A DNA stretch of 10,745 nucleotides. Origin: Alistipes sp. (GTDB lineage Bacteria; Bacteroidota; Bacteroidia; Bacteroidales; Rikenellaceae). The notes under the pieces are model-generated. The model made no database searches. It saw only the letters and a list, made by a program, of their open reading frames with translations, and was not told the DNA's origin. Shown in pieces: positions 1 to 5,706 of this stretch. Position 1 is the first letter of the stretch. Every line of letters starts with the position of its first letter. The stretch lies in NCBI GenBank assembly GCA_022511355.1, contig JAFLRS010000055.1, positions 1 to 10,745 of the forward strand, given 5' to 3'. Made by a program: the position numbers and the translations under genes.

Positions 1-271
1 GCAGATTCTCGTCGGTGATGATGAAGGGGATGTTGTTGCGGTTGTTGATGATGTTGGCGATGAGCGGGTCGCGCATATAGTCGCCCATGGCGTCGCGATT
101 GACACGTTCCATGGCGCGTGCCCACAACTCCACGTCGTGCTGCTCCTTTTCGCTGAGGCTGTGGGCCATGCGCATCGTGTAGAACACCGACAGCGCAACC
201 AGCAGCACTCCTGCCGAGAGCATCGCCACGCGATTGCGGAACGACCATATTTTGGGCATATGCAACTTCAT
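1..271 (-). CDS. Membrane sensor histidine kinase, N-terminal part (runs off the left edge)
   Basis: Only the first 90 codons are in the window. The reading frame opens with ATG at 271 (a second in-frame ATG lies at 259) and stays open to base 1. The protein has a short basic N-terminus, one hydrophobic segment at about residues 15-33, and then a charged helical stretch (SLSEKEQHDVELWARAMERV, residues 38-57). This is followed by NNIPFIITDEN at residues 79-89. In Bacteroidetes two-component kinases a short helical extracytoplasmic region followed by a 'xIPxIxxDE' segment is common, and that resemblance is the basis for the call. The HAMP, DHp and ATPase domains would lie outside the window and were not seen. 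The start is 7 bases after the stop of the S41 protease gene, so it is very likely co-transcribed with it. The product would sit in the inner membrane. Another membrane sensor type is possible. Confidence 0.62.
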   Translation of the reverse strand, partial: MKLHMPKIWSFRNRVAMLSAGVLLVALSVFYTMRMAHSLSEKEQHDVELWARAMERVNRDAMGDYMRDPLIANIINNRNNIPFIITDENL

Positions 272-278
272 ACGGGGA

Positions 279-1943
279 CTATTTTCTTGCCGTGTCCTGC
301 TGTTCGAGTATGGTGCGGTAACGCTCGCCGTCGCGCAGCAGCTCCACCGCTTCGGCTACCGTTTTGTCGCGTGCATAGGCCCGTTCTGCCGCTCCCGACG
401 AGTAGTTGCAGCGCGTAACTATATTGGACTCTATGCTTTCGGCAATCTCCTTGCGGTAGGTTCGGAGGTGTCCGGCGGTATCGTCGTCGAGCAGCGACTC
501 CATCTGTGTCAGCAGTTCGCCGTAACGGTCGGTATACTTGTCGGCCTCCACCGCCGTGCGCAGACGCTCCAATGCGCGGCGGGTGTCGGAGGTGTAGGGG
601 ACGTCGCGGCCCTTCATGAAGTCGATGAACGATTCGTAATCCTCATCCGAAAGAGCGAATGTGCGGCTGTCGGCTTTGAGGTCGGGATGCGCGCGCATAT
701 ATTCGTCGCAGAACTCGTCGATGAAGCCCATGGCATAGACTATCAGCGCGAAACGGCTTATGTATTCGGGGTCGCTCTTCACATCGGGCATCACTCCGCC
801 GCCGTCGTAGACCTTGCGGCCGTTGCGGGTGGCGAATTCGCGCACCAGCGAATCGGGAACCTCGCGGATGTTGTCGTCGTGCGACGAGTAGTCGATGTTC
901 TGAATGCAGCGTCCCGACGGAATGTAATATTTTGCCGTAGTCATCTTCACATAGGCGTCGTAACCTATGGGAATCGTACTCTGAACCAATCCTTTGCCGA
1001 AGCTTTTGGTGCCGAGCAGCACGCCTCGGTCGAGGTCCTGCAGCGAGCCGGTGACAATCTCCGACGACGAAGCCGTATTGCCGTTGATGAGCAGCGCCAG
1101 AGGCACGTCGGGCAGCAGAGGTTCGTAGGGGGTTTTGTAGATTCGGTTCGACTCTTCGGCGCGACCCTTCATGGTCACCGCTTCGGTGCCTTTGGGCAGA
1201 AAGAGCGACAAAATCTTGACCGCTTCGGGGAGCGAACCTCCGCCGTTGTTGCGGTAGTCGAGAATCAGACCCTGAAGGTCGCCTTCGGCGCGCAGACGCT
1301 CTATCGCCGCACGCATATCGTCGTAGCATCCTTCGGAGAAGTCGGCATGGGCTATGATTCCGATTCCCTCGGCCGCCCAGCCCGAATAGGTGATGCCCGA
1401 AATCGAAATGCGTTCGCGTTTGATGTTGTGCGTGACGCTCTCTCCGTCGGCCAGACGCTCGACCGTCACCTTCACGTAGGTGTTGGGGTCGCCCTTCAGA
1501 CGGCTGCTGACCTCTTCGGTCGTGAGGTTTCGGGCGTCGCGGCCGTCGATGGCCGTAATCTTGTCGCCGGCCTTGAGTCCCGCGCGGTCCGAAGGCGAAT
1601 CGCGGTACGGTTCCGATATCACCACCCAATCTCCGCGTTTGCGGATTATGGCTCCTATGCCTCCGTACTTGCCCGTGGCCACCTGTTCGAAACTCTTCAT
1701 GCTCTCCTCCGAAAGATATTCGGTATAGGGGTCGAGACGGCTCACCATGCCTTCGGCGGCGTTGGCCATGAGGTCGTCGGCCGAAACGGGATCGACGTAA
1801 TTCACCGCCAGTTCGCGCATCATGTTCACCAGAAGCTCCATGTTGCGGCCCAGACCGAAGTCGTTGCGCTGACCGCACACGAAGAGCGCGGCGGCCGATA
1901 CGGCAACCGCACATAAGGTCGTTATGCTGTTTTTAATCTTCAT
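279..1943 (-). CDS. S41 family C-terminal processing peptidase (CtpA/Prc-like)
   Basis: This is a secreted or membrane-anchored serine protease of the tail-specific protease family, which trims or degrades envelope proteins from their C-termini. Numbered from ATG 1943 (554 residues), it has an N-terminal hydrophobic signal/anchor at about 4-23 and a helical segment with the family motif RLDPYTEYL at 69-77. A PDZ domain spans about 90-165, with GIGAI and SPSDRAGLKAGDKI. The peptidase core follows, with LILDYRNNGGG at 226-236. The motif NGNTASSSEI places the likely nucleophile at Ser292, 25 residues before Lys317 in GTKSFGKG. That is the spacing of the Ser452/Lys477 dyad of E. coli Prc. A C-terminal helical extension of roughly 170 residues follows. 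The next upstream ATG (1955) is in frame and would add four residues. I prefer 1943 because the basic residues then sit directly before the signal segment. The gene overlaps the end of the upstream membrane protein gene by 11 bases. Confidence 0.93.
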   Translation of the reverse strand: MKIKNSITTLCAVAVSAAALFVCGQRNDFGLGRNMELLVNMMRELAVNYVDPVSADDLMANAAEGMVSRLDPYTEYLSEESMKSFEQVATGKYGGIGAIIRKRGDWVVISEPYRDSPSDRAGLKAGDKITAIDGRDARNLTTEEVSSRLKGDPNTYVKVTVERLADGESVTHNIKRERISISGITYSGWAAEGIGIIAHADFSEGCYDDMRAAIERLRAEGDLQGLILDYRNNGGGSLPEAVKILSLFLPKGTEAVTMKGRAEESNRIYKTPYEPLLPDVPLALLINGNTASSSEIVTGSLQDLDRGVLLGTKSFGKGLVQSTIPIGYDAYVKMTTAKYYIPSGRCIQNIDYSSHDDNIREVPDSLVREFATRNGRKVYDGGGVMPDVKSDPEYISRFALIVYAMGFIDEFCDEYMRAHPDLKADSRTFALSDEDYESFIDFMKGRDVPYTSDTRRALERLRTAVEADKYTDRYGELLTQMESLLDDDTAGHLRTYRKEIAESIESNIVTRCNYSSGAAERAYARDKTVAEAVELLRDGERYRTILEQQDTARK

Positions 1944-2421
1944 TCCGTTTTGCATTCTGCATATAAGTTTTCAATCTCATCTCCACCTCGGCCACACTGC
2001 GGCGTATGCCCTCGAGCACCACCGTCCGACCCTGACGCGACACCCGTATCTCATCTTCGAACAGCAGCCGCAGCCTCCTGAAGGGATTGGCCGCCCGAAA
2101 TGTGAGAATACCGTTTTCGTCGCGGGTCTGCACGTAGCCCGAACGAATGAAGGCATTGGCGATGCGTTCGCGGTCTTCGTCGATGTCGGCTTCGACCTGC
2201 CGCACCACGAATCCTACTTTGGGGTAGACGGCCGCCCATATCAGCACCGCCGCCGTGAGAATTATGCCCCGACGGCTCATGAGCAGATTCATGGCCATTT
2301 CGCGCGGAGTGAGCAGCGTCAGACCCATGCCCGACATTATCCACATGGCCGCCGCATAAAGAACGACGAGCGCGACCAAAAATTTTAATGACCTCTTTAT
2401 GTAAACGAATGTTTTTCCCAT
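1933..2421 (-). CDS. Two-span membrane protein of unknown function
   Basis: This 162-residue protein matches no family that I can name with certainty. It has two hydrophobic segments at about residues 11-31 and 52-71, joined by a short loop, and then a soluble domain of about 90 residues. The soluble part contains YPKVGFV (66-72), an acidic helix with EADIDEDRERIANAF (77-91), GYVQTRDENGILTFRA (95-110), and FRRLRLLFEDEIRV (114-127). It ends in a basic, helical tail. The alternating pattern of the soluble half suggests a small alpha/beta fold facing the cytoplasm. It lies 6 bases after ispH and overlaps the S41 protease gene by 11 bases, so it is translated in the same operon. I recall similar proteins of Bacteroidales with the 'VGFV...FRRL..LFED' pattern, all unnamed. 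An envelope role is suggested only by the neighbours. Confidence 0.85.
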   Translation of the reverse strand: MGKTFVYIKRSLKFLVALVVLYAAAMWIMSGMGLTLLTPREMAMNLLMSRRGIILTAAVLIWAAVYPKVGFVVRQVEADIDEDRERIANAFIRSGYVQTRDENGILTFRAANPFRRLRLLFEDEIRVSRQGRTVVLEGIRRSVAEVEMRLKTYMQNAKRNED

Positions 2422-2427
2422 TTTCAG

Positions 2428-3288
2428 CTATTTTTTCATATTTTCAATCGCCTTTTTGACATCTTCCATCAGCCACAGAGGGGTGGATGTGGCTCCGCAG
2501 ATGCCGACCGAATCCGCTTCCGCGAACCATTCGGGACGCAGTTCCGAAGGCTCTTCGATGTTGCGTGTGTGCGGATTTGCCGCGCGGCACACCTCGAACA
2601 ACACCTTGCCGTTGCTCGATTTGCGTCCGCAGACGAAAATCACCGCGTCGAAACTGCGTGCGAACTGCTGCAATCCGTGTTCGCGCGAGGAGACCCGTCC
2701 GCAAATCGTGTTTTCGACGGTCAGCATACCGTCGGCGAGGCGCGACTCCAGAATCCGGCACAGCCGCTCGAACATCCCGACGCTGCAGGTGGTCTGCGAC
2801 AGAAAATGCACGGGACGCGAAAAATCGAGCGCCTGCAAATCCTCTTCATTCTCGACCACTGCGGTCTCGCGTGCGACCTGACCCGTCAGACCCACCACCT
2901 CGGCATGACCGCGTTTTCCGAAGAGAACCACCTGACCGTTGCACCTCTCCATGCGGCGGTGCGCACGCACCACACGCTCCTGCAATTTCGCTACCACGGG
3001 ACAGGTGGCGTCGATGACCTCGATGCTCGCCGCACGTGCCGCGGCGAATGTAGCCGGCGGTTCTCCGTGCGCCCTCACCAACAGACGGCACCCCTTGAGC
3101 GAAGCTATATCCCCGTGCGACACGGTGCGCAAACCCATCCGCTCCAGACGCTGAACTTCGATGCGGTTGTGTACGATGTCGCCGAGCGAACAGACCTCTC
3201 CTCCCTCGGACAAAGCCCGTTCGGCCTCGGTAATCGCACGGACCACCCCGAAACAGAATCCCGAATTTTTATCGATTTCGATGCGCAT
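2428..3288 (-). CDS. ispH: 4-hydroxy-3-methylbut-2-enyl diphosphate reductase
   Basis: IspH (LytB) is the last enzyme of the methylerythritol phosphate pathway. It reduces HMBPP to IPP and DMAPP with an iron-sulfur cluster, and it acts in the cytoplasm. From ATG 3288 the protein has 286 residues, the normal length. The three cluster cysteines are visible as Cys12 (SGFCFGVV), Cys96 (IDATCPVV) and Cys196 (NTICGRV). Substrate-binding His41 (GDIVHN), His74 (RAHGEPP) and His128 (GHAEVVG) are present, as are the catalytic Glu130 and Thr167 (SQTTCS). SSNGK (224-228) and CGATSTP (264-270) complete the family set. The frame is open for 18 further codons upstream, but that extension overlaps the end of cmk, is arginine-rich, and lies before the conserved 'MRIEID' family start, so I chose 3288. 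The gene starts 14 bases after the cmk stop. A cmk-ispH pairing is also known from Firmicutes. Confidence 0.97.
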   Translation of the reverse strand: MRIEIDKNSGFCFGVVRAITEAERALSEGGEVCSLGDIVHNRIEVQRLERMGLRTVSHGDIASLKGCRLLVRAHGEPPATFAAARAASIEVIDATCPVVAKLQERVVRAHRRMERCNGQVVLFGKRGHAEVVGLTGQVARETAVVENEEDLQALDFSRPVHFLSQTTCSVGMFERLCRILESRLADGMLTVENTICGRVSSREHGLQQFARSFDAVIFVCGRKSSNGKVLFEVCRAANPHTRNIEEPSELRPEWFAEADSVGICGATSTPLWLMEDVKKAIENMKK

Positions 3289-3302
3289 CGGCCGCCTTCG
3301 TG

Positions 3303-4007
3303 CTAACGTGACACCGCCTCGCGGAAACGCTCGCGGAACCACTCCATCTGTTCGCTGACGCTCATGGCGCTGTTGTCGAGAACTATGGCGTCATCGGCCT
3401 TGCGCAGCGGCGAAATGGCTCGCGTCATGTCGGCCTTGTCGCGCGAGATTACATTCTCCTCGATCTCCTCGAGCGAAACATCGTCGCCTTTGGCGCGCAG
3501 CTCCTCGTAACGGCGCACGGCCCTTACGTGCGGGTCGGCCGTCATGAAGATTTTAAGTTCGGCATCGGGAAAGACCACGGTGCCTATGTCGCGTCCGTCC
3601 ATCACCACGCCGCGCTTGCGGCCCATCTGCTGCTGCATGGCCACCAACTTCTCCCGCACCTCGCGTATCGAACTCACGGCACTCACGCAGTTGCTCACCT
3701 CGATGGTGCGTATGCGTCCCTCGGCCAAATCGCCGTTCACGTAGATGTCGCTGGCTCCGCGGGCCTGATTGAAGCGGAAATCGATGACAATGTCGGCGAG
3801 CGTGCGTTTCACGGCGTCGTCATCCACTATCCCCGAACGTATGGCTCCGTGGTCGAGCGCATAGAGCGTCACGGCACGATACATGGCCCCCGTGTCGATG
3901 AAAATGTAGCCCAATTCGGCGGCTATGGCCTTGGCGAAGGTGCTTTTGCCGCAGGAGGAGAATCCGTCCACGGCTATTATGATTTTCTTGGTGTCAGTGC
4001 ATTCCAT
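3303..4007 (-). CDS. cmk: (d)CMP kinase (cytidylate kinase)
   Basis: Cmk phosphorylates CMP and dCMP with ATP in the cytoplasm, feeding CTP and dCTP synthesis. The 234-residue protein has the usual length. Its P-loop is GFSSCGKST at residues 15-23, followed by the CMP-binding segment DTGAMYRAVT at 38-47. VVMDGRDIGTVVFPDA (134-149) and FMTADPHVRAVRRYEEL (154-170) are typical of the family. The lid-region arginines sit in SRDKADMTRAISPL (188-201), and the C-terminal strand is IVLDNSAMS. The start ATG at 4007 overlaps the end of the LysE-type gene by 14 bases, so translation is probably coupled. ispH follows 14 bases after the stop. I see nothing unusual in the catalytic residues. Confidence 0.97.
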   Translation of the reverse strand: MECTDTKKIIIAVDGFSSCGKSTFAKAIAAELGYIFIDTGAMYRAVTLYALDHGAIRSGIVDDDAVKRTLADIVIDFRFNQARGASDIYVNGDLAEGRIRTIEVSNCVSAVSSIREVREKLVAMQQQMGRKRGVVMDGRDIGTVVFPDAELKIFMTADPHVRAVRRYEELRAKGDDVSLEEIEENVISRDKADMTRAISPLRKADDAIVLDNSAMSVSEQMEWFRERFREAVSR

Positions 4008-4671
4008 GAGGCATAACGTTTATGAAGGTGGAGAGGACGGTGTAGACTCCGAGCAGCGAAATGACTATGCCGGCTATATGATTGATTGCCAGCATATGGC
4101 GCGGACGGAACCGTCGTCGGAAAAGACTGATTGTCGAGGTGAGGGCCACCCACCACGTAAGCGCTCCGCCGAAGAATCCGGTAATGATTCTCAGTCCGCG
4201 GTGTACCGAGGGAATGTCGGACTCCTCGAATCCCGCACCCACGCTGAACATTGCGAAAAATGCCAGCAGATAGGGTATCACCACCACGAAGTTGGCCAAC
4301 GTGAACCAGAACATCGAGATGAAATCCTGAACCATCGAGCTTTTGCCTGCACGGTTGCGCCGTATCTGGGGAACGGGGTTCTGGAAGAAGATGTAGACCC
4401 CCACGATGATTACGAAGATTCCGCCGCCGACGCGCAGCAGCGCCGCATACTGTTCGATGCTGGACTGGAGCATCGAGTAGAAGAAGAGTGCGATTACGGC
4501 CATCATCGTATCGGCGCAGGCGACGCCCGCTCCCGATGCCAGACCCGCACTGCGGCTCTTGCTCAAGGTCCGCTGTATGCACAGAACCGCCACGGGACCC
4601 ACCGTTATGGAAGCGGCCAGTCCCACGCAGAATCCGCGCACCAACGTGTCTATGGCGTGAATGTCTATCAT
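3994..4671 (-). CDS. LysE/RhtB family exporter
   Basis: This is a 225-residue inner membrane protein of the LysE superfamily, whose characterised members export amino acids or, in some branches, metal ions or other solutes. The family signature near the N-terminus is clear: GLAASITVGPVAVLCIQRTL at residues 17-36, then SKSRSAGLASGAGVACADT at 37-55. About six hydrophobic segments are visible, at roughly 10-32, 44-68, 80-97, 117-143, 162-185 and 194-218. A basic loop (RRNRAGK, 104-110) lies between the third and fourth. The substrate cannot be told from the sequence. It is the first gene of the operon with cmk and ispH, and it overlaps cmk by 14 bases. A terminator-like hairpin with six T ends only 12 bases before its ATG, which may control its expression. 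Confidence 0.9.
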   Translation of the reverse strand: MIDIHAIDTLVRGFCVGLAASITVGPVAVLCIQRTLSKSRSAGLASGAGVACADTMMAVIALFFYSMLQSSIEQYAALLRVGGGIFVIIVGVYIFFQNPVPQIRRNRAGKSSMVQDFISMFWFTLANFVVVIPYLLAFFAMFSVGAGFEESDIPSVHRGLRIITGFFGGALTWWVALTSTISLFRRRFRPRHMLAINHIAGIVISLLGVYTVLSTFINVMPHGMH

Positions 4672-4683
4672 TGCGTCTTTCCG

Positions 4684-4717
4684 AAAAAACGAACCTCGGC
4701 CTTACGGCCGGTTCGTT
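4684..4717 (-). terminator. Terminator-like hairpin in front of the LysE-type gene
   Basis: On the minus strand the sequence AACGAACC-GGCC, loop GTAA, GGCC-GA-GGTTCGTT can fold into a 12-bp stem with a 2-base bulge (plus-strand arms 4688-4695/4710-4717 and 4698-4701/4706-4709). It runs directly into six T (plus-strand A at 4684-4689). The last T is 12 bases before the exporter start codon at 4671. It could be a second terminator for the small gene upstream, or an attenuator in the exporter leader. The structure is seen in the sequence, but its role is inferred. Confidence 0.6.
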
Positions 4718-4720
4718 CCG

Positions 4721-4728
4721 CAAATATA
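4721..4728 (-). promoter_or_regulatory. Candidate -7 box for the exporter-cmk-ispH operon
   Basis: The minus strand reads TATATTTG, matching the Bacteroidetes sigma-ABfr -7 consensus TAnnTTTG. No TTG lies at the expected distance of about 19-21 bases upstream (the nearest is 14 bases away), so the -33 element is weak or absent. A transcript from here would start at about 4716, at the base of the hairpin at 4684-4717, and would give a leader of only about 45 bases. Confidence 0.45.
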
Positions 4729-4743
4729 CAAAAATTTCCGCAC

Positions 4744-4775
4744 AAAAAAAGTTCGGAACAGCAGTTGTTCCGAAC
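4744..4775 (-). terminator. Intrinsic terminator after the Cys-rich gene
   Basis: This is a perfect 10-bp inverted repeat (plus-strand arms GTTCGGAACA at 4751-4760 and TGTTCCGAAC at 4766-4775) with a 5-base loop. On the minus strand a run of seven T follows at once (plus-strand A at 4744-4750). It lies about 55 bases past the stop of the Cys-rich gene and is the clearest terminator in the window. It separates that gene from the exporter operon. Confidence 0.88.
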
Positions 4776-4830
4776 CTGTCAGAATAGCGGCGGCCGCATC
4801 GTCGCGGCATCCGCCTTTTCGTCGGCAAGA

Positions 4831-5043
4831 CTATTGAGCGGAAAGCTCGGTAGCAGCCTCAACCTCTGCTTCAGCCTCGACCTCTGCCTCTGCCTCGCAG
4901 CATCCGCAGCATTCGCCTTCAGCCTCGCAGCACTCGGTCTGCTCGCAACACTTCTTCTCTTCTGCCTTCTTTCCGTTCGTACCGCAGCAAGCTACCATCG
5001 AAGCCGCAGCGAACAACATTGCAATTGCAAAAATCTTTTTCAT
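4831..5043 (-). CDS. Small exported Cys-Cys-rich acidic peptide, putative lipoprotein
   Basis: I do not recognise a named family for this 70-residue protein. Residues 1-18 form a typical signal peptide: KK, then a hydrophobic run IFAIAMLFAAASMVA. Cys19 after 'MVA' fits a lipobox except for Met at -3, so lipoprotein processing is likely but not certain. The mature part has five Cys-Cys pairs (19-20, 32-33, 38-39, 45-46, 48-49), separated by short Lys/Glu-rich linkers. It ends in an acidic, low-complexity tail of alternating Glu and Ala/Val (50-66). Paired cysteines on an acidic, exported scaffold suggest soft-metal binding or redox chemistry, but this is inference only. I chose ATG 5043 because the upstream in-frame start (a GTG at 5070) would push nine charged residues before the signal peptide. 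The gene stands alone, with its own promoter and terminator. Confidence 0.82.
   Translation of the reverse strand: MKKIFAIAMLFAAASMVACCGTNGKKAEEKKCCEQTECCEAEGECCGCCEAEAEVEAEAEVEAATELSAQ
4852..4896 (-). repeat. Low-complexity Glu-Ala/Val repeat coding segment
   Basis: Codons 50-64 of the Cys-rich gene repeat a GAG/GCN/GAG/GTN pattern (EAEAEVEAEAEVEA). This gives short direct repeats such as GAGGCNGA at the DNA level. Such tracts can change length by slippage in units of three or six bases, so the tail length may vary between strains. Confidence 0.6.
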
Positions 5044-5053
5044 GGTTTCTTCT

Positions 5054-5081
5054 TGTTTAACGTTAAACACCTAATGGTGTT
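5054..5081 (-). promoter_or_regulatory. Overlapping inverted repeats in the leader of the Cys-rich gene
   Basis: Two dyads lie between the -7 box and the start codon. One is a perfect 16-bp palindrome TGTTTAACGTTAAACA at 5054-5069. The other is AACACC-TAAT-GGTGTT at 5066-5081, which on the minus strand begins one base after the -7 box and covers the expected transcription start. They share four bases, so the two could not fold fully at the same time in RNA. On DNA either could be an operator for a dimeric repressor. The repeats are seen directly, but the function is inferred. Confidence 0.5.
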
Positions 5082-5082
5082 G

Positions 5083-5113
5083 CAAATATACGTGCTTTGC
5101 CGATAAAAAACAA
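5083..5113 (-). promoter_or_regulatory. Bacteroidetes-type promoter of the Cys-rich gene
   Basis: On the minus strand a -33 TTG (plus-strand CAA at 5111-5113) is followed after 20 bases by the -7 box TATATTTG (plus-strand 5083-5090). This matches the known Bacteroides consensus TTG-N19-21-TAnnTTTG. The start of transcription would be near 5077, giving a leader of about 35 bases. The -33 element lies inside an A/T tract framed by CCGAT and ATCGG (5100-5104 and 5118-5122). Confidence 0.72.
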
Positions 5114-5167
5114 AAAAATCGGTAATTTTTTAACAAATTTTAACAATATTTTTCTCCGCAGAGATTT

Positions 5168-5701
5168 TTATATGGCCGGAATGATGATATTTTCGGTGTG
5201 CGGCAGTATCTCTTCAATCTCGGGTTCAGGGAGTTTGGGGGTTATGAAGCTGCTTGCCGGCATCTCTTCGCGCGTGATGTAGGCTTCGGGGAACGACGAC
5301 CGCACCCTGCCCAACAGAATCACCGCATCTTCCGAATTGACGCAGTTGCCCGCCAGCACCTTGAAGTAGGGGTTTTCGTAGCGGATGTCGCACCGCACGT
5401 CGGGGTAGGCGGCGGCGAATTCGGCCATGGTGCGTTCGGCTTCGGAGCGGGCCGAAGAGCTGTTGTCGAAGAATATCACGATACGGAATCCGTTCACGGT
5501 CTGCACGGCTCCGCTCTCACCGCGGCGCACCGCTTCGGCGGCACCCTCCGCCTCGCGGACCTCCACACGGGCCGAACGGCCGTTGGCTCCCGTCTCGTAT
5601 CGTGAAAGACGCTCCTTTACGGCAGGAATCCTGCGGTTCTGGGCCGGCAATGCGCGGCACGACAGCAGCGCAAGCGTTAAAAAGATAATTTTTCGCATCA
5701 T
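5168..5701 (-). CDS. SPOR domain-containing periplasmic protein
   Basis: This is a 177-residue exported protein with a signal peptide at residues 1-20 (cleavage likely after ALPA, before QN). The linker at 21-68 is charged. A SPOR-like domain spans about 70-146: VNGFRIVIFFDNSSSARSEA, then AAYPDVRCDIRYENPYFKVLAGNC, then SEDAVILLGRVRSSFPEAYITREEM. The order (G[FY]R[IV]xIF, 'ARSEA', 'NPYFKVxxGxC', 'FPEAYIxREE') is that of many Bacteroidales SPOR proteins. SPOR domains bind peptidoglycan stripped of stem peptides, mainly at division sites. A Pro/Glu-rich C-terminal tail of about 30 residues follows. The gene starts 5 bases after the stop of the lipoprotein gene, as the last gene of its operon. 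Two adjacent ATGs (5701, 5698) make the exact start uncertain by one residue. I see no strong terminator after it. Confidence 0.85.
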   Translation of the reverse strand: MMRKIIFLTLALLSCRALPAQNRRIPAVKERLSRYETGANGRSARVEVREAEGAAEAVRRGESGAVQTVNGFRIVIFFDNSSSARSEAERTMAEFAAAYPDVRCDIRYENPYFKVLAGNCVNSEDAVILLGRVRSSFPEAYITREEMPASSFITPKLPEPEIEEILPHTENIIIPAI

Positions 5702-5706
5702 AGGTT

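Noticed and set aside
234..1916. Long plus-strand open frame (560 codons) opposite the S41 protease gene
   Set aside because: It is antisense to a gene with clear catalytic motifs, and its product has no recognisable domain. In GC-rich coding DNA such mirror frames arise from codon bias.
3289..3342. 18-codon N-terminal extension of ispH
   Set aside because: It overlaps the end of cmk, is arginine-rich, and precedes the conserved start of the IspH family.
3925..5106. Plus-strand open frame of 393 codons spanning the exporter and the Cys-rich gene
   Set aside because: It crosses two genes, two hairpins and a promoter on the other strand, and its product has no domain.
5153..5164. TCTC-CGCA-GAGA hairpin after the SPOR gene, as a terminator of that operon
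   Set aside because: The stem has only 4 bp, and the following T run is on the plus strand, where no gene ends. On the minus strand it is followed by A.
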